Shown here: positions 49,717-60,498 of the stretch, piece after piece
Layout: every line of letters starts with the position of its first letter
Numbering within the stretch: the stretch's first letter is position 1
NCBI GenBank assembly: GCA_003152355.1
Contig: PMAA01000201.1
Span: 30,811 to 94,810, forward strand
Length of the DNA stretch: 64,000 nucleotides
Source of the DNA: Acidobacteriota bacterium
GTDB lineage: Bacteria > Acidobacteriota > Terriglobia > Acidiferrales > UBA7541
Reading direction: 5' to 3'
Notes under the pieces: generated by a model
What the model saw: the letters and a program-made list of their open reading frames with translations, nothing else
Databases searched by the model: none
Told to the model about the DNA's origin: nothing
Translations under genes and position numbers: made by a program

Positions 49717-51129
49717 TCAACTCCCACGATGAGCCTCCACTTCAAGTTGCACCAGTTCGGTTGGATAGCTGCCGGTATAGCACGACGTGCAAAATTTGCC
49801 TTCGTTGTCTTCCACAGCCTCGCGCAGGCTGGCGAGCGATAAGTAGCCGAGCGAATCGGCTTCGAGGAATTGCCGAATTTCTTCGACGGAATGATTCGCG
49901 GCAATTAATTCGTTCCGCGTTGGCGTGTCCACGCCGTAGAAGCAAGGCGAAATCGTGGGCGGGCAACTGATACGGACATGAACCTCCGCTGCCCCCGCGT
50001 CACGCACCATGCGAACGATTTTGCGGCTGGTGGTGCCGCGCACGATGGAATCGTCCACGAGGATGACGCGCTGACCCTCGATCATTCGGCGGACCGTGTT
50101 GAGTTTGAGCCTGACGCCGAAATCGCGAATCGACTGCTCGGGCTCAATAAAAGTGCGGCCGACGTAATGATTGCGAATCAAGCCCATGCGAAACGCGATT
50201 CCGGATTCGGCCGCGTAGCCCACCGCCGCGGGCACGCCGGAATCCGGCACGGGCACCACGACATCCGCCGAAACTGGATGTTCGCGCGCAAGCAGGCGGC
50301 CGAGACGCTCGCGGCTTTCGTTTACCTGCCGGCCAAAGATAATGCTGTCCGGGCGCGAAAAATAGACGTGCTCGAATATGCAGTACTGGTGCGGTTTTTC
50401 CGGCGCGAAGTGGATTGACGAAATTTCATTGCCGGTGATTTTCACCATCTCGCCGGGTTCAATTTCGCGGACGTACTCGGCGTCAATGAGGTCGAAGGCG
50501 CACGTCTCCGACGCGACCACCCAATTGCCATCGAGCCTGCCAAGATTTAAGGGGCGAAAACCGCGCGGATCACGCAGCGCGTAGAGCTCGTTTTGCGTGA
50601 GAACCAGAAGCGAATAGGCGCCTTCCACCTGGTTCAGCGCATCCACGAGCGCTCCGGTTAAATGGCGCGCATTGCTGCGCGCGACGAGATGGACGATCAC
50701 TTCGGTGTCGCTGGTCGTCTGAAAAATGGAGCCCCGGTGTTCGAGCTTTCGCCGCAACTCCCCGGCGTTGGTCAAATTCCCATTGTGCGCGACGGCCAGC
50801 TTGCCTTTGTTGCAATCAATCACCACCGGCTGCGCGTTCATCATGGAGGTATCGCCGGCGGTTGAATAGCGTGTATGACCGATCGCCGCCGCACCCTGCA
50901 AACGCAGCATCGCTTCGGGATTAAAGATTTCCTGCACCAGGCCCATACCCTTATGGACGTGCAAGGTGGCGCCGTCGGTAGACGCAATTCCGGCGGATTC
51001 TTGCCCGCGATGCTGGAGGGCATAAAGTCCCAGATAGGCGAGCTTGGCCGCTTCTATGCGGCCAAATATGCCAAATACGCCGCATTCATCGTGGAAGTGA
51101 TCGTCCGGCAGTTGAAAGGTATGTTTCAT
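49717..51129 (-). CDS. purF: Amidophosphoribosyltransferase
   Basis: DECGVFGIFGRIEAAKLAYLGLYALQHRGQESAGIA; start MKHTFQLPDDHFHDECGVFG at 51129; ORF-track extension to 51495 overlaps purL. Confidence 0.96.
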   Translation of the reverse strand: MKHTFQLPDDHFHDECGVFGIFGRIEAAKLAYLGLYALQHRGQESAGIASTDGATLHVHKGMGLVQEIFNPEAMLRLQGAAAIGHTRYSTAGDTSMMNAQPVVIDCNKGKLAVAHNGNLTNAGELRRKLEHRGSIFQTTSDTEVIVHLVARSNARHLTGALVDALNQVEGAYSLLVLTQNELYALRDPRGFRPLNLGRLDGNWVVASETCAFDLIDAEYVREIEPGEMVKITGNEISSIHFAPEKPHQYCIFEHVYFSRPDSIIFGRQVNESRERLGRLLAREHPVSADVVVPVPDSGVPAAVGYAAESGIAFRMGLIRNHYVGRTFIEPEQSIRDFGVRLKLNTVRRMIEGQRVILVDDSIVRGTTSRKIVRMVRDAGAAEVHVRISCPPTISPCFYGVDTPTRNELIAANHSVEEIRQFLEADSLGYLSLASLREAVEDNEGKFCTSCYTGSYPTELVQLEVEAHRGS

Positions 51130-51148
51130 TCGCTGCTGCTGATCGTTG

Positions 51149-53470
51149 TTACTGGCCGTAGTTACTTGTAGCGCCGTACCGTAAGGCTTTTTCGAGCGCG
51201 CTGCTCCATGAATCGTGGAGGGATTGCACTGTGCCGCGCACACAAAGAGCGCCCCTATATTCGATGCGAAAGCCGCCGCGCAAGGCTTTACCGATACTCT
51301 GCGCCGAAACAATATATTTTGCAGCAACTTCGGCAACGCGAGCAAGCGAATCAGTCCGCACCGAGACGACCGCCCGGGCACCTCGTTCTCCGAACAATGC
51401 AGATTCATCCGGTTCCGTGCCGTCAAGTGCGACCCGAGCCGCGAGGCCATCGCTCGCGAAACACGATTCTGCAAGCGCAACCGTGAGGCCTCCATCGCTT
51501 ACATCGTGTGCCGATTCGATCGCGCCGTCCGTTGCGAGCGCGACGAGGCAATCCTGCAGGCGCTTTTCCGCTGCCAAATCGATCGCGGGCGGCTCGCCCG
51601 CCACGATTCCGTGGATGGCCTTTGCATATTCTGAAGACGAAAATTCGCGTCGCAAGTTCTCGATCGGTTTTTCCGCCGCCGCCGCGCCATTCAGCAGGAT
51701 AATTACATCGCCTTCGTTACGAAACGCGAGCCCTAAGGCCTTCGATGAGTCCTCCAAGATTCCGAGAACGCCGATTACCGGGGTCGGATAAATGGCTTTG
51801 CCGAGTGTTTCGTTATAGAAGCTGACGTTTCCGCCGGTGATGGGAACTTCGAGAGCGTCGCACGCTTCGGCGATTCCATCTATCGCTTCGCTGAATTGCC
51901 ACATGGCTTCGGGCTTTTCCGGGTTGCCAAAATTCAGGCAGTTCGTTGCCGCAACGGGACGCGCGCCCGAGCACGCCACGTTTCGCGCGGCTTCCGCGAC
52001 GGCGTGCATCGCGCCAACTTTTGGATTGAGCCAACACCACCGGCCGTTTCCATCGGTGGAGAGCGCGAGGGCGCGCCGCGAATCCTTTAGCCGGAGCACG
52101 GCGGCATCGCCAGCGCCCGGGACAATGCGAGTGTTTGTGCGCACCATGTGATCGTACTGCCCGATGATCCATTGCTTCGATGCGATCGCCGGCGACGCGA
52201 TTAGCCGCCGGAAATTTTCGGAGAGGTCCGTTCCAGCTGGGGCGAAATCAATCAAGTTCGCGCCGCCCGCCGGATGCGCAGGCGGAGCGATGGGGCGTTT
52301 GTAGACCGGCCCTTCTTCCGCTATAGCGTGTGCGGGAATCTCAGCGGCAATATTGCCACGCTCCAGAATTCGCAGGCGGCCATCGTCCGTCACGCGGCCG
52401 ATCTCGACGGCATCCAGGCCCCACTTCTCGAAGACGCGGAAAATTTCATCTTCGCGGCCGCGCTCGGCGACAATCAGCATGCGCTCTTGCGATTCGCTCA
52501 GCATGATTTCGTAGGGAGTCATTCGCGTCTCGCGCTGCGGAACTCGCGATAGTTCGATCTCGATTCCCAGTCCGCCGCGCGAAGCCATCTCCGAGCTTGA
52601 ACTTGTTAATCCCGCGGCGCCCATGTCCTGAATTGCGACAACGGTGCCCGTTTTCATCGCTTCAAGGCACGCTTCGAGGAGCAACTTCTCCATGAACGGG
52701 TCGCCAACCTGAACGTTGGGACGCTTCTGTTGGGATTCTTCGCTGAATTCGGCGGAAGCCAGGAGTGATGCGCCGTGAATGCCGTCGCGGCCGGTCTTTG
52801 CGCCGACGTAGATGACGGGATTCCCGGGCCCTTGCGCGCGCGCGAAGAACAAATTCTCTTTTTTCGCGATGCCGAGCGCGAGCGCATTTACGAGCGGATT
52901 ATTCGAATAGCATGGCTCGAATTGGACTTCTCCACCCACCGTTGGAACGCCGAAACAATTTCCGTAGAAGCCGATTCCGCGAATGACTCCGTCGACGAGC
53001 CGCCGGTTCCGCGCGACTTCTTCAACCCCACCGGCAGCGGAGTTACTGGTGTCATTTATGATCGGCCCAAAGCGCAGCGAATCGAGAACCGCGATTGGAA
53101 ACGCGCCCATCGTAAAGATGTCACGCAGAATTCCGCCGACGCCCGTTGCCGCGCCCTGGAAAGGCTCGACGAAACTCGGATGATTGTGCGATTCGATTTT
53201 GAAGACCGCGCAGAGACCGTCGCCGATGTCCACGACGCCCGCATTTTCGCCAGGGCCTTGCAGCACGCGCGGGCCACGCGTCGGCAAACGCTTCAAATGG
53301 ACTTTGCTCGATTTGTACGAGCAATGTTCGCTCCACATCACGGAAAAAATGCCAAGCTCCGTGATGCTGGGCTCACGCCCGAGAATTTCGAGCACGCGCG
53401 AATATTCATCGGCGCTAAGGCCGTGTTCGGCGGCAATTTCCCGAGTCACTCTGATTTCGGTTTCAGGCAT
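51149..53470 (-). CDS. purL: Phosphoribosylformylglycinamidine synthase subunit PurL (small type)
   Basis: [47 protein letters not shown]; 773 aa. Confidence 0.97.
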   Translation of the reverse strand: MPETEIRVTREIAAEHGLSADEYSRVLEILGREPSITELGIFSVMWSEHCSYKSSKVHLKRLPTRGPRVLQGPGENAGVVDIGDGLCAVFKIESHNHPSFVEPFQGAATGVGGILRDIFTMGAFPIAVLDSLRFGPIINDTSNSAAGGVEEVARNRRLVDGVIRGIGFYGNCFGVPTVGGEVQFEPCYSNNPLVNALALGIAKKENLFFARAQGPGNPVIYVGAKTGRDGIHGASLLASAEFSEESQQKRPNVQVGDPFMEKLLLEACLEAMKTGTVVAIQDMGAAGLTSSSSEMASRGGLGIEIELSRVPQRETRMTPYEIMLSESQERMLIVAERGREDEIFRVFEKWGLDAVEIGRVTDDGRLRILERGNIAAEIPAHAIAEEGPVYKRPIAPPAHPAGGANLIDFAPAGTDLSENFRRLIASPAIASKQWIIGQYDHMVRTNTRIVPGAGDAAVLRLKDSRRALALSTDGNGRWCWLNPKVGAMHAVAEAARNVACSGARPVAATNCLNFGNPEKPEAMWQFSEAIDGIAEACDALEVPITGGNVSFYNETLGKAIYPTPVIGVLGILEDSSKALGLAFRNEGDVIILLNGAAAAEKPIENLRREFSSSEYAKAIHGIVAGEPPAIDLAAEKRLQDCLVALATDGAIESAHDVSDGGLTVALAESCFASDGLAARVALDGTEPDESALFGERGARAVVSVRTDSLARVAEVAAKYIVSAQSIGKALRGGFRIEYRGALCVRGTVQSLHDSWSSALEKALRYGATSNYGQ

Positions 53471-53589
53471 TCAAAATGCCTTTACGAGTTTCGGAGGCGG
53501 CGAAAGAATCGCTGTGGCCAGTGAGATTCAAATTTGTCTCGCACGTTTGTTTCGGGCCCGTCTGTTTACCGCGCAAGTTTGGGCATCGC

Positions 53590-54300
53590 CTACGCGGGTA
53601 TGGCGATGCGCCGCACGAAGCTATCCACCATTGAGCGCAAAATTACAAGACCGTCGGCCGAACCGAGCGGCGCTTCCACCGCACGCTCCGGGTGCGGCAT
53701 CAGGCCGAGCACATTTCGTTCGCGATTGCAGATTCCGGCGATATTTGCGAGCGAGCCGTTGGGATTTCCGTCGTCGTCGTTGCGGCCATCGGGCGTGGTG
53801 TAGCGAAAGATGACCCGGTTCTCGCGCTCGAGTTCGTCGAGTGTGGCGCCGTCGCAGAAATAATTTCCGTCCATGTGCGCGATGGGAATTTTCAGGATTT
53901 GGCCGCGCTGCGCCGCGCTTGTGAACGGCGTGTCGGTGCTCTCCACTCGGATGTGCACTTGCTGGCAGAGGAATCTGAGGCCGCGATTGCGGGTCATCGC
54001 GCCGGGAAGAAGCCCTGCTTCGCAGAGAATTTGGAAACCGTTGCAAATGCCGAGGACGAGGCCGCTCGAGCGCGCAAACTTTGCGACGGATTTCATGACG
54101 GGCGAGAAGCGTGCGATGGCGCCGGTGCGGAGGTAATCGCCGAACGCAAATCCGCCGGGAAGGATGATCGCGTCGCAGCCGGCCAGATTTTCAGAACGGT
54201 GCCAGAGATACTCGACGGGCCGTCCCAGGACGCCGCCAATCGCGCAGAAGGCATCGTGATCGCAGTTCGAGCCCGGAAAGACAACGACGCCAAATTTCAT
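53590..54300 (-). CDS. purQ: Phosphoribosylformylglycinamidine synthase subunit PurQ
   Basis: [57 protein letters not shown]. Confidence 0.96.
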   Translation of the reverse strand: MKFGVVVFPGSNCDHDAFCAIGGVLGRPVEYLWHRSENLAGCDAIILPGGFAFGDYLRTGAIARFSPVMKSVAKFARSSGLVLGICNGFQILCEAGLLPGAMTRNRGLRFLCQQVHIRVESTDTPFTSAAQRGQILKIPIAHMDGNYFCDGATLDELERENRVIFRYTTPDGRNDDDGNPNGSLANIAGICNRERNVLGLMPHPERAVEAPLGSADGLVILRSMVDSFVRRIAIPA

Positions 54301-54490
54301 CGCTGGGGATCTCCCGAGGGCATTTTAGCATACCGCTTGCGGTTCGCCTGAAGCTCGAAGAATGAAACCAAAGCGAGCGTTGGGGAGCTCAGACGCTCGC
54401 GAAAGTGTGCACAGGAGGGACTGGGTTGGCGCGTGGCAGCTTGAAGAATAAAGGCGAAGAGCCGGCAAGACGCCGGCGGTACAGGAGGAG

Positions 54491-55969
54491 CTAGCGCCGG
54501 CGTGAGGATTTGCGGCTCGCGCGGGGGCGCTTGGATTTCTGTTTTTTGCGGGGCTTTGCCTTGCTGCCGGCCTTGAGCTCTTTTGCAATCTGCGCGCGGC
54601 GTACGGCGGCCCAGCCGGGTTTGTTGATTTGGCGGCCGCGAGCGATGGCCAGCGCATCGGCTGGGACATTTTCGGTGATCGTGGAGCCGGCGGCTACGTA
54701 CGCGCCGTCGCCGATGCGGACGGGCGCGACAAGCGCGGAATCGCTCCCGATGAATACGCGCTTGCCGATGACCGTCTGATTTTTATGCACGCCGTCGTAG
54801 TTGCAGGTGATGGTGCCCGCGCCGATGTTCGCGCCGGCGCCAATCGTTGCGTCGCCGAGATAGGTGAGGTGCGGCGCCTTTGCGCCCTCGTGCAAGACGC
54901 TTTTTTTCACTTCGACAAAATTTCCGACGCGCGCACCCTCGCGCAAATCGGCGCCTGGGCGCAACCGCGCGAAGGGGCCGATGCGAGTGTTGTTTGCGAG
55001 GCGGCTTTCGGTGACGACGGAATATGGTTCGACGTAGACATCGTCGTCGAGGCGGGAATCCGTGATGATGCTGCCGGTGCGAATCGTGCAACGCTCGCCG
55101 ATCTTCGTGTTGCCGAGAAGCTCAACGCCGGGTTCGATCACGGTGTCGCGGCCCACTGCGACGGCTGCGTCAACCACGGCGGATTCAGGGAAATAAATTG
55201 TCACGCCTGAATCCATTAGCGCCGCGGCTTTTCGCTGGCGGAAGATGCGGTCGGCATCGGCGAGGCTGGCGCGTGTGTTGCAGCCGAGGATTTCGTTTGG
55301 GTCAGGCGCAATTGACGCGAGAACGCGTTCGCGGCGCTCGTTCAGCAGCGCGATGGCATCGGTGAGATAGAGTTCTTTGTGGACGTTGTTGGGCTTGAGC
55401 GATGCGAGCGACGGCCACAGCTTGTCGAGCGTGAAGCAATAAATGCTGGAATTCACTTCCGTGATGGCGCGCTGTTCGGGGGATGCGGCGCTTTCTTCGA
55501 CGACCGCGGCGACCGTGCCGTCATTCTTGCGAATGATGCGACCGTAGCCCGTTGGATCGGGCAATTGCGCGGAGAGAATCGTCGCGGCAGCATCTCCGGA
55601 GCGATGCGCGGCAATCAGCGCGGAGAGAGTTTCTGTTCGTAGGAGTGGCGCGTCACCGGGAACGACAACTGCAAATTTTGCGCTGCGGCGAATCGCGCGG
55701 CGCGCTGATTGAACCGCGTGGCCCGTGCCGCGCTGCGGGTTTTGGATTATGGTTTTTGCGCCGAGCGGCGTGACTGCTGCGGCGACTGCGTCCGCCTGAA
55801 ATCCGACGACCACGATAGTGTCGGCAGCTTTGAGCGGCTGGCAGGCGCGGACGACATGCTCGACGAGCGACCGCCCGCCCACGCGGTGCAAAACTTTGGC
55901 TACGCCGGAATAGAGGCGCGTGCCCTTGCCCGCGGCGAGGACGATGACAACGGTATCTTTGGCGGCCAT
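54491..55969 (-). CDS. glmU: Bifunctional UDP-GlcNAc pyrophosphorylase/GlcN-1-P acetyltransferase
   Basis: VLAAGKGTRLYSGVAKVLHRVGG; left-handed beta-helix C-terminal half; terminal K/R-rich tail. Confidence 0.95.
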   Translation of the reverse strand: MAAKDTVVIVLAAGKGTRLYSGVAKVLHRVGGRSLVEHVVRACQPLKAADTIVVVGFQADAVAAAVTPLGAKTIIQNPQRGTGHAVQSARRAIRRSAKFAVVVPGDAPLLRTETLSALIAAHRSGDAAATILSAQLPDPTGYGRIIRKNDGTVAAVVEESAASPEQRAITEVNSSIYCFTLDKLWPSLASLKPNNVHKELYLTDAIALLNERRERVLASIAPDPNEILGCNTRASLADADRIFRQRKAAALMDSGVTIYFPESAVVDAAVAVGRDTVIEPGVELLGNTKIGERCTIRTGSIITDSRLDDDVYVEPYSVVTESRLANNTRIGPFARLRPGADLREGARVGNFVEVKKSVLHEGAKAPHLTYLGDATIGAGANIGAGTITCNYDGVHKNQTVIGKRVFIGSDSALVAPVRIGDGAYVAAGSTITENVPADALAIARGRQINKPGWAAVRRAQIAKELKAGSKAKPRKKQKSKRPRASRKSSRRR

Positions 55970-56048
55970 GAATTGCTTATTGTCGCTTCGCCAATTGCAT
56001 TTGGCAATCGAGAGCGATGCGTGGAGTGCTTCGCGGAGCGGGAGTTGC

Positions 56049-56816
56049 TTACAGGCCCATGATGTGGAAGCCGGAATCCACGTAGATAATATTTCCTGTG
56101 ACGCCGCGGGAAAGATCGCTTGCGAGGAATACGGCGGCGTCGCCGACTTCCGCGGGTTCCGTATTGCGGCGGAGCGGGGCGCGCTGCGTGACTACATCCA
56201 GAATCACTGAAAAATCCTTGATGGCGCGTGCTGAAGCTGTTTTCACGGGCCCTGCGGAAATTGCATTTACGCGGATTTTTTTCGGGCCTAGATCGCTGGC
56301 GAGATAGCGAACCGTTGCTTCGAGCGCGGCTTTCGCAACGCCCATTACATTGTAATTTGGGAGGACGCGCTGGGAGCCGAGGTAGGTGAGCGTCAGGAGC
56401 GATCCGCCGGAGGGCATGAGCGGCGCGGTGGCGCGGGCGACAGCAACGAGCGAATACGCGCTGACTTCCTGAGCGAGAAGATAGCCGGCGCGAGAGGTTT
56501 CGAGGAACGGACGGTCGAGATCTTCGCGGTTCGCGAACGCGATGCTGTGCATCACAGTGTCGAGGCCGCCATCATTGCGCAATTCCGATGTCAAACGCCC
56601 GAGTTCTTCTTCCTTCGTCACGTCGCACTGAAAAACTTTATCGGCGCCGAGCGACTGCCCAAGTTCTTCGACGGTCACCTTGATGCGCTCGGCCTGATAG
56701 GTGAGTACGAGCTTCGCGCCTTCGCGCCGGTAGGCTTGGGCGATGGCATAGGCCAAGCTCCATTTATTAGCGACTCCGAGAATGAGAGCCGTCTTTCCTT
56801 CGAGAAGGTTTGGCAT
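56049..56816 (-). CDS. fabI: Enoyl-ACP reductase (NADH)
   Basis: LEGKTALILGVANKWSLAYAIAQAYRREGAKLVLTYQ; LTYLGSQRVLPNYNVMGVAKAALEATVRYLA. Confidence 0.96.
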   Translation of the reverse strand: MPNLLEGKTALILGVANKWSLAYAIAQAYRREGAKLVLTYQAERIKVTVEELGQSLGADKVFQCDVTKEEELGRLTSELRNDGGLDTVMHSIAFANREDLDRPFLETSRAGYLLAQEVSAYSLVAVARATAPLMPSGGSLLTLTYLGSQRVLPNYNVMGVAKAALEATVRYLASDLGPKKIRVNAISAGPVKTASARAIKDFSVILDVVTQRAPLRRNTEPAEVGDAAVFLASDLSRGVTGNIIYVDSGFHIMGL

Positions 56817-56922
56817 AGGAGCGACATTCTAGCGCGGAAGTTGCTCGCGAGGAACGTTCAGAAGGCAAGTTCGGACCGAGGGCGAGTTCGGGCGCATGGT
56901 GAGATGAGGCTGTTGCAACGGT

Positions 56923-57849
56923 TCAATCCGCGGCTGGAACGCGGGCCGGCACGAGCGGGCGCGAAATCACTTTTTCGCTCCGAGAATCAACTTTCTGAGA
57001 ATCAAGCGTGGTTACTTCCCAGAGCGACGGATCCGCGAGCAGGCGGGTGACGAGCTGCGTGTGCAATGCGTGGCCGGCCTTGTGCGCGACGACGGTGGCT
57101 TTGAGCGGCTTGCCGATAAGCGCCAGATCGCCGATGAGATCGAGTGCTTTGTGGCGAACGAATTCATCGGGGAATCGCACGGGGCCGTTGAGAATGTCGT
57201 TCTCGGAAAGCACGATTGCATTTTCGAGCGAGCCGCCGCGAATCAAGCCCATGGCGCGGAGACCTTCGAAGTCGCTCATGAAGCCGAAGGTTCGCGCGGT
57301 CGCGAGCTCCTTGCTGAACGTGGCGCGATTCACGTCAATTTCCACTTCCTGGCATCCGACTTTCGGATGGGCATAATCTACATAACATCGCACGCGGAAA
57401 CTTTCGCCGGGATAGATGCCGATCATCCGATCGCCATCGGAGACTACGAGAGGTTTGACGACTCTCAAATAAGTGCGCCGCCGCCTTTGACGGCGGAGCC
57501 CCGCGCGTTCGAGCATTTTTACGAAGGGCTGAGCGGAACCATCAAGGATCGGCAGTTCGAGGGCATCAATCTCGACGAAAACATTGTCCACGCCGCACGC
57601 GTAGAGCGCTGCAAGGACGTGCTCGGTGGTCGAGAGCAACACGCCTTGCTTCATCAAGCTGGTCGCGTAGCTCACGCGCGCGACGTTGCGAACGTGAGCC
57701 TCCAGGGCGAATCCGTCCAGATCCGTGCGGCGAAATACGATGCCGGTACCGGGCGGAGCCGGGGCGAGCTTCAGACGCGAACGTACCGCGGTGTGGAGTC
57801 CGACGCCTTCAGTTTCTACTCGGCGAGCAATGGTGTATTGGAATGCCAT
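56923..57849 (-). CDS. lpxC: UDP-3-O-acyl-N-acetylglucosamine deacetylase
   Basis: TEGVGLHTAVRSRLKLAPAPPGTGIVFRRTDL; TTEHVLAALYACGVDN; HKALDLIGDLALIGKPL; HKAGHALHTQL. Confidence 0.96.
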   Translation of the reverse strand: MAFQYTIARRVETEGVGLHTAVRSRLKLAPAPPGTGIVFRRTDLDGFALEAHVRNVARVSYATSLMKQGVLLSTTEHVLAALYACGVDNVFVEIDALELPILDGSAQPFVKMLERAGLRRQRRRRTYLRVVKPLVVSDGDRMIGIYPGESFRVRCYVDYAHPKVGCQEVEIDVNRATFSKELATARTFGFMSDFEGLRAMGLIRGGSLENAIVLSENDILNGPVRFPDEFVRHKALDLIGDLALIGKPLKATVVAHKAGHALHTQLVTRLLADPSLWEVTTLDSQKVDSRSEKVISRPLVPARVPAAD

Positions 57850-57950
57850 CGTAAAGACTAATAAAGCGGTGCATTTCTGCTTCCTTGCTATAGGTTATTA
57901 TCCGTTTATTTTCAGCTGTTTAGAAGCTACATAAATACAACGTTGGGGTT

Positions 57951-57972
57951 ACTGTTGTAAGAATACAACAGT
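57951..57972. promoter_or_regulatory. Perfect inverted repeat in lpxC/lipA divergent intergenic region
   Basis: ACTGTTGTA-AGAA-TACAACAGT. Confidence 0.5.
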
Positions 57973-58115
57973 TTACGAGGTTTTCGTGTGGTGTTTGTTC
58001 GACGTTTTGGTCCTTCCCACATGCGAAGTCCAACGCTGTGGATTTCGATGAGAGTCCGCTGCAACTTGTGAAGGCGTGCCCTCACGCGTAGAATGGATGA
58101 TTCGAGTAAGGGGCT

Positions 58116-59033
58116 ATGGCGTCTCCATTTAACATCTTGCCTAGTGCGCAACCCTTCGTTCCGCCTCCGGCGGCGCATCCGCGTCCGTCCTGGCTGCGCG
58201 TGCGATTTTTTGGCGGGCCGAATTACCAGGATCTGAAGCGCATCATGCGCGGGCTCGATTTGCACACGGTGTGCGAGAGTGCGCGCTGCCCGAACATGGG
58301 CGAGTGCTGGGAGCACCGGACCGCGACTTTCATGATCCTTGGCGATATCTGCACGCGCGCGTGCGGATTTTGCGCCGTGCCGTCTGGGAAACCGGCCGGG
58401 CCTCCGGCCGAAGATGAACCCGAGAGGGTCGCGGAAGCCGTGGAGCGGATGGGATTGCGCTACGCCGTGGTCACGTCGGTGAATCGCGACGATCAGCCGG
58501 ATGGAGGCGCGGCAATTTTTGCGGTCACGATCTCCGAAATCCGCCGCCGTGTCCCTGATTGCCGCGTGGAAGTTTTAATCCCTGATTTTCGCGGCGATTG
58601 GCCGGCTCTGGAATCAGTGATCGCCGCTCGGCCGGATGTGTTGAATCACAACATGGAGACGGTCCCGCGATTGTATCGCCGCGTGCGCAAGGGCGCCGTG
58701 TACGAACGTTCACTCGAACTTCTTCGTCGCGCGCGCGAGATGGCTCCGGAGATGCCGACCAAAACCGGAATGATGCTCGGCCTCGGAGAGACGCGCGATG
58801 AAATCCTGAGCGCAATGAAGGAAATTGCCGCGCAGGGGACGCACATTCTTACGCTCGGGCAGTATCTACAGCCCACGCCGGAACATTTGCCGATCGAGCG
58901 ATACGTCCATCCCGACGAATTTGCGGAGTACAAACACCTCGGCGAGCAGATGGGATTCAAGCACGTTGAAGCCGGTCCGCTCGTTCGTTCGTCCTACCAC
59001 GCTTTCGAGCAAGAAGAAGCCGCACGGAATTAA
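58116..59033 (+). CDS. lipA: Lipoyl synthase
   Basis: [36 protein letters not shown]; terminal RSSYHA. Confidence 0.97.
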   Translation: MASPFNILPSAQPFVPPPAAHPRPSWLRVRFFGGPNYQDLKRIMRGLDLHTVCESARCPNMGECWEHRTATFMILGDICTRACGFCAVPSGKPAGPPAEDEPERVAEAVERMGLRYAVVTSVNRDDQPDGGAAIFAVTISEIRRRVPDCRVEVLIPDFRGDWPALESVIAARPDVLNHNMETVPRLYRRVRKGAVYERSLELLRRAREMAPEMPTKTGMMLGLGETRDEILSAMKEIAAQGTHILTLGQYLQPTPEHLPIERYVHPDEFAEYKHLGEQMGFKHVEAGPLVRSSYHAFEQEEAARN

Positions 59034-59148
59034 CTTCTAGATTTTTACGAAGCTTCGACATCCGCATTTGACAGGAAGATTTCGCCGGGGCGGAATGTGA
59101 AACTTTGCTACCCTTTCCGTCCTCGCGGCCGATTGCGCGACGAATTTC

Positions 59149-60498
59149 ATGAACCCTGCGGAAAAGCTCGAACGCGGCCTGGGACTCAAGGAAGCGACCG
59201 CGCTCAACATGATTGACATGGTCGGCATCGGGCCGTTCATCGTGATTCCGTTCGTCATTCAGGCCATGCCGGGGCCGCAATGCCTGCTCGCATGGATAGC
59301 GGGCGCGTTGCTTTCCTTTTTTGACGCGTGTGTTTGGGCGGAGCTCGGAGCTGCAATGCCTGAGGCGGGCGGGAGCTACGTTTATTTGCGCGAAGCTTAC
59401 GGCCCCGGGCGCTGGGGACGGTTCATGTCGTTTCTGTTGATCTGGCAGACGATGATTCAGGCGCCGCTGGTGATGGCGTCCGCGGCAATCGGCTTCGCGC
59501 AGTATCTGACGTATCTGCATCCGCTTAGTTGGATTCAGCAAAGGGCCGCGGCGGGCGCCGTCGTGGTGCTCGTCGTATTTCTTTTGTATCGCCGTATCGC
59601 GGCAGTTGGGAAAATCTCGATGGCAATCTGGGTCGGCGTTGTCGGGACGATGGCTTGGCTGATCTGGGGCGGAGCGACGCATTTTGATGTTCATCGCGCT
59701 TTCACGTTTCCGGCAGGCGCGTGGAATTTCTCGTGGATCTTTTTTGCGGGGCTGGGACACGCCACGGTGCAGACGATCTATACGTATCTCGGTTACTACA
59801 ACGTGGCCACACTGGGCGGAGAAGTGCGCGAGCCGCAAAAGAACATCCCGCGCGCGATTTTCATTTCTATTTTTGGGATCGCGGTGCTTTACCTTGCGAT
59901 GCAGACGAGCATCCTCGGCGTCGTGCCGTGGCATGAGGCACAGCATTCGTCATTTATCGTGAGCACTTTCGTTGAAAGAACATACGGCGCGAACTGGGCG
60001 GCGTTTGCCACCGGCTTGATTCTCTTCATTGCGTTCGGCTCGTTATTTTCGGCGACACTCGGCTATTCGCGAGTCCCCTATGCCGCCGCGCTCGACGGCA
60101 ATTTCTTTTCAGTATTCGCGCGAGTGCATCCCATCAAGCGATTTCCCCATGTATCGCTGCTTGCGCTCGGCGCGGCGGCCTTCATCTTTAGCTTATTTTT
60201 CCGACTGAGCTTCGTAATTAGCGCCATCCTCGCCATGCGGTGCCTCATCCAATTCATCGGCCAGTCCGTGGGCCTCGGTCTGTTGAGGAGGCGCTGGCCG
60301 CGCGAGCGGTTCCCTTTTAGAATGTGGTTCTACCCGGTCCCCGTGATCATCGCCATTCTGGGATGGGCGGCGATTTTCGTATCTACCGGCGGACGGCTGA
60401 TGATCGCCGCGCTGGCGTTTGTCGCGCTGGGGTCGATCATCTACTTGGGGCGGGCACGAGTCCTAAAACAATGGCCGTTTGAGGAGGCCTCTGCGTGA
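59149..60498 (+). CDS. APC-family amino acid permease
   Basis: KLERGLGLKEATALNMIDMVGIGPFIVIPFV, multiple TM segments, ELGAAMPEAGGSYVYLREAYGP. Confidence 0.9.
   Translation: MNPAEKLERGLGLKEATALNMIDMVGIGPFIVIPFVIQAMPGPQCLLAWIAGALLSFFDACVWAELGAAMPEAGGSYVYLREAYGPGRWGRFMSFLLIWQTMIQAPLVMASAAIGFAQYLTYLHPLSWIQQRAAAGAVVVLVVFLLYRRIAAVGKISMAIWVGVVGTMAWLIWGGATHFDVHRAFTFPAGAWNFSWIFFAGLGHATVQTIYTYLGYYNVATLGGEVREPQKNIPRAIFISIFGIAVLYLAMQTSILGVVPWHEAQHSSFIVSTFVERTYGANWAAFATGLILFIAFGSLFSATLGYSRVPYAAALDGNFFSVFARVHPIKRFPHVSLLALGAAAFIFSLFFRLSFVISAILAMRCLIQFIGQSVGLGLLRRRWPRERFPFRMWFYPVPVIIAILGWAAIFVSTGGRLMIAALAFVALGSIIYLGRARVLKQWPFEEASA

Noticed and set aside
51130-51495. N-terminal extension of purF in the ORF track
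   Set aside because: Overlaps purL out of frame; canonical PurF begins at MKHTFQLPDDHFHDECGVFG (51129)
54450-54500. GCCGGCAAGACGCCGGCGGTAC inverted repeat as a mobile or CRISPR element
   Set aside because: Single short GC palindrome downstream of glmU; no array or transposase, so only a possible dispersed repeat
58957-59946. 329-aa minus-strand ORF opposite lipA end and permease
   Set aside because: Low-complexity charged composition, antisense to a conserved permease
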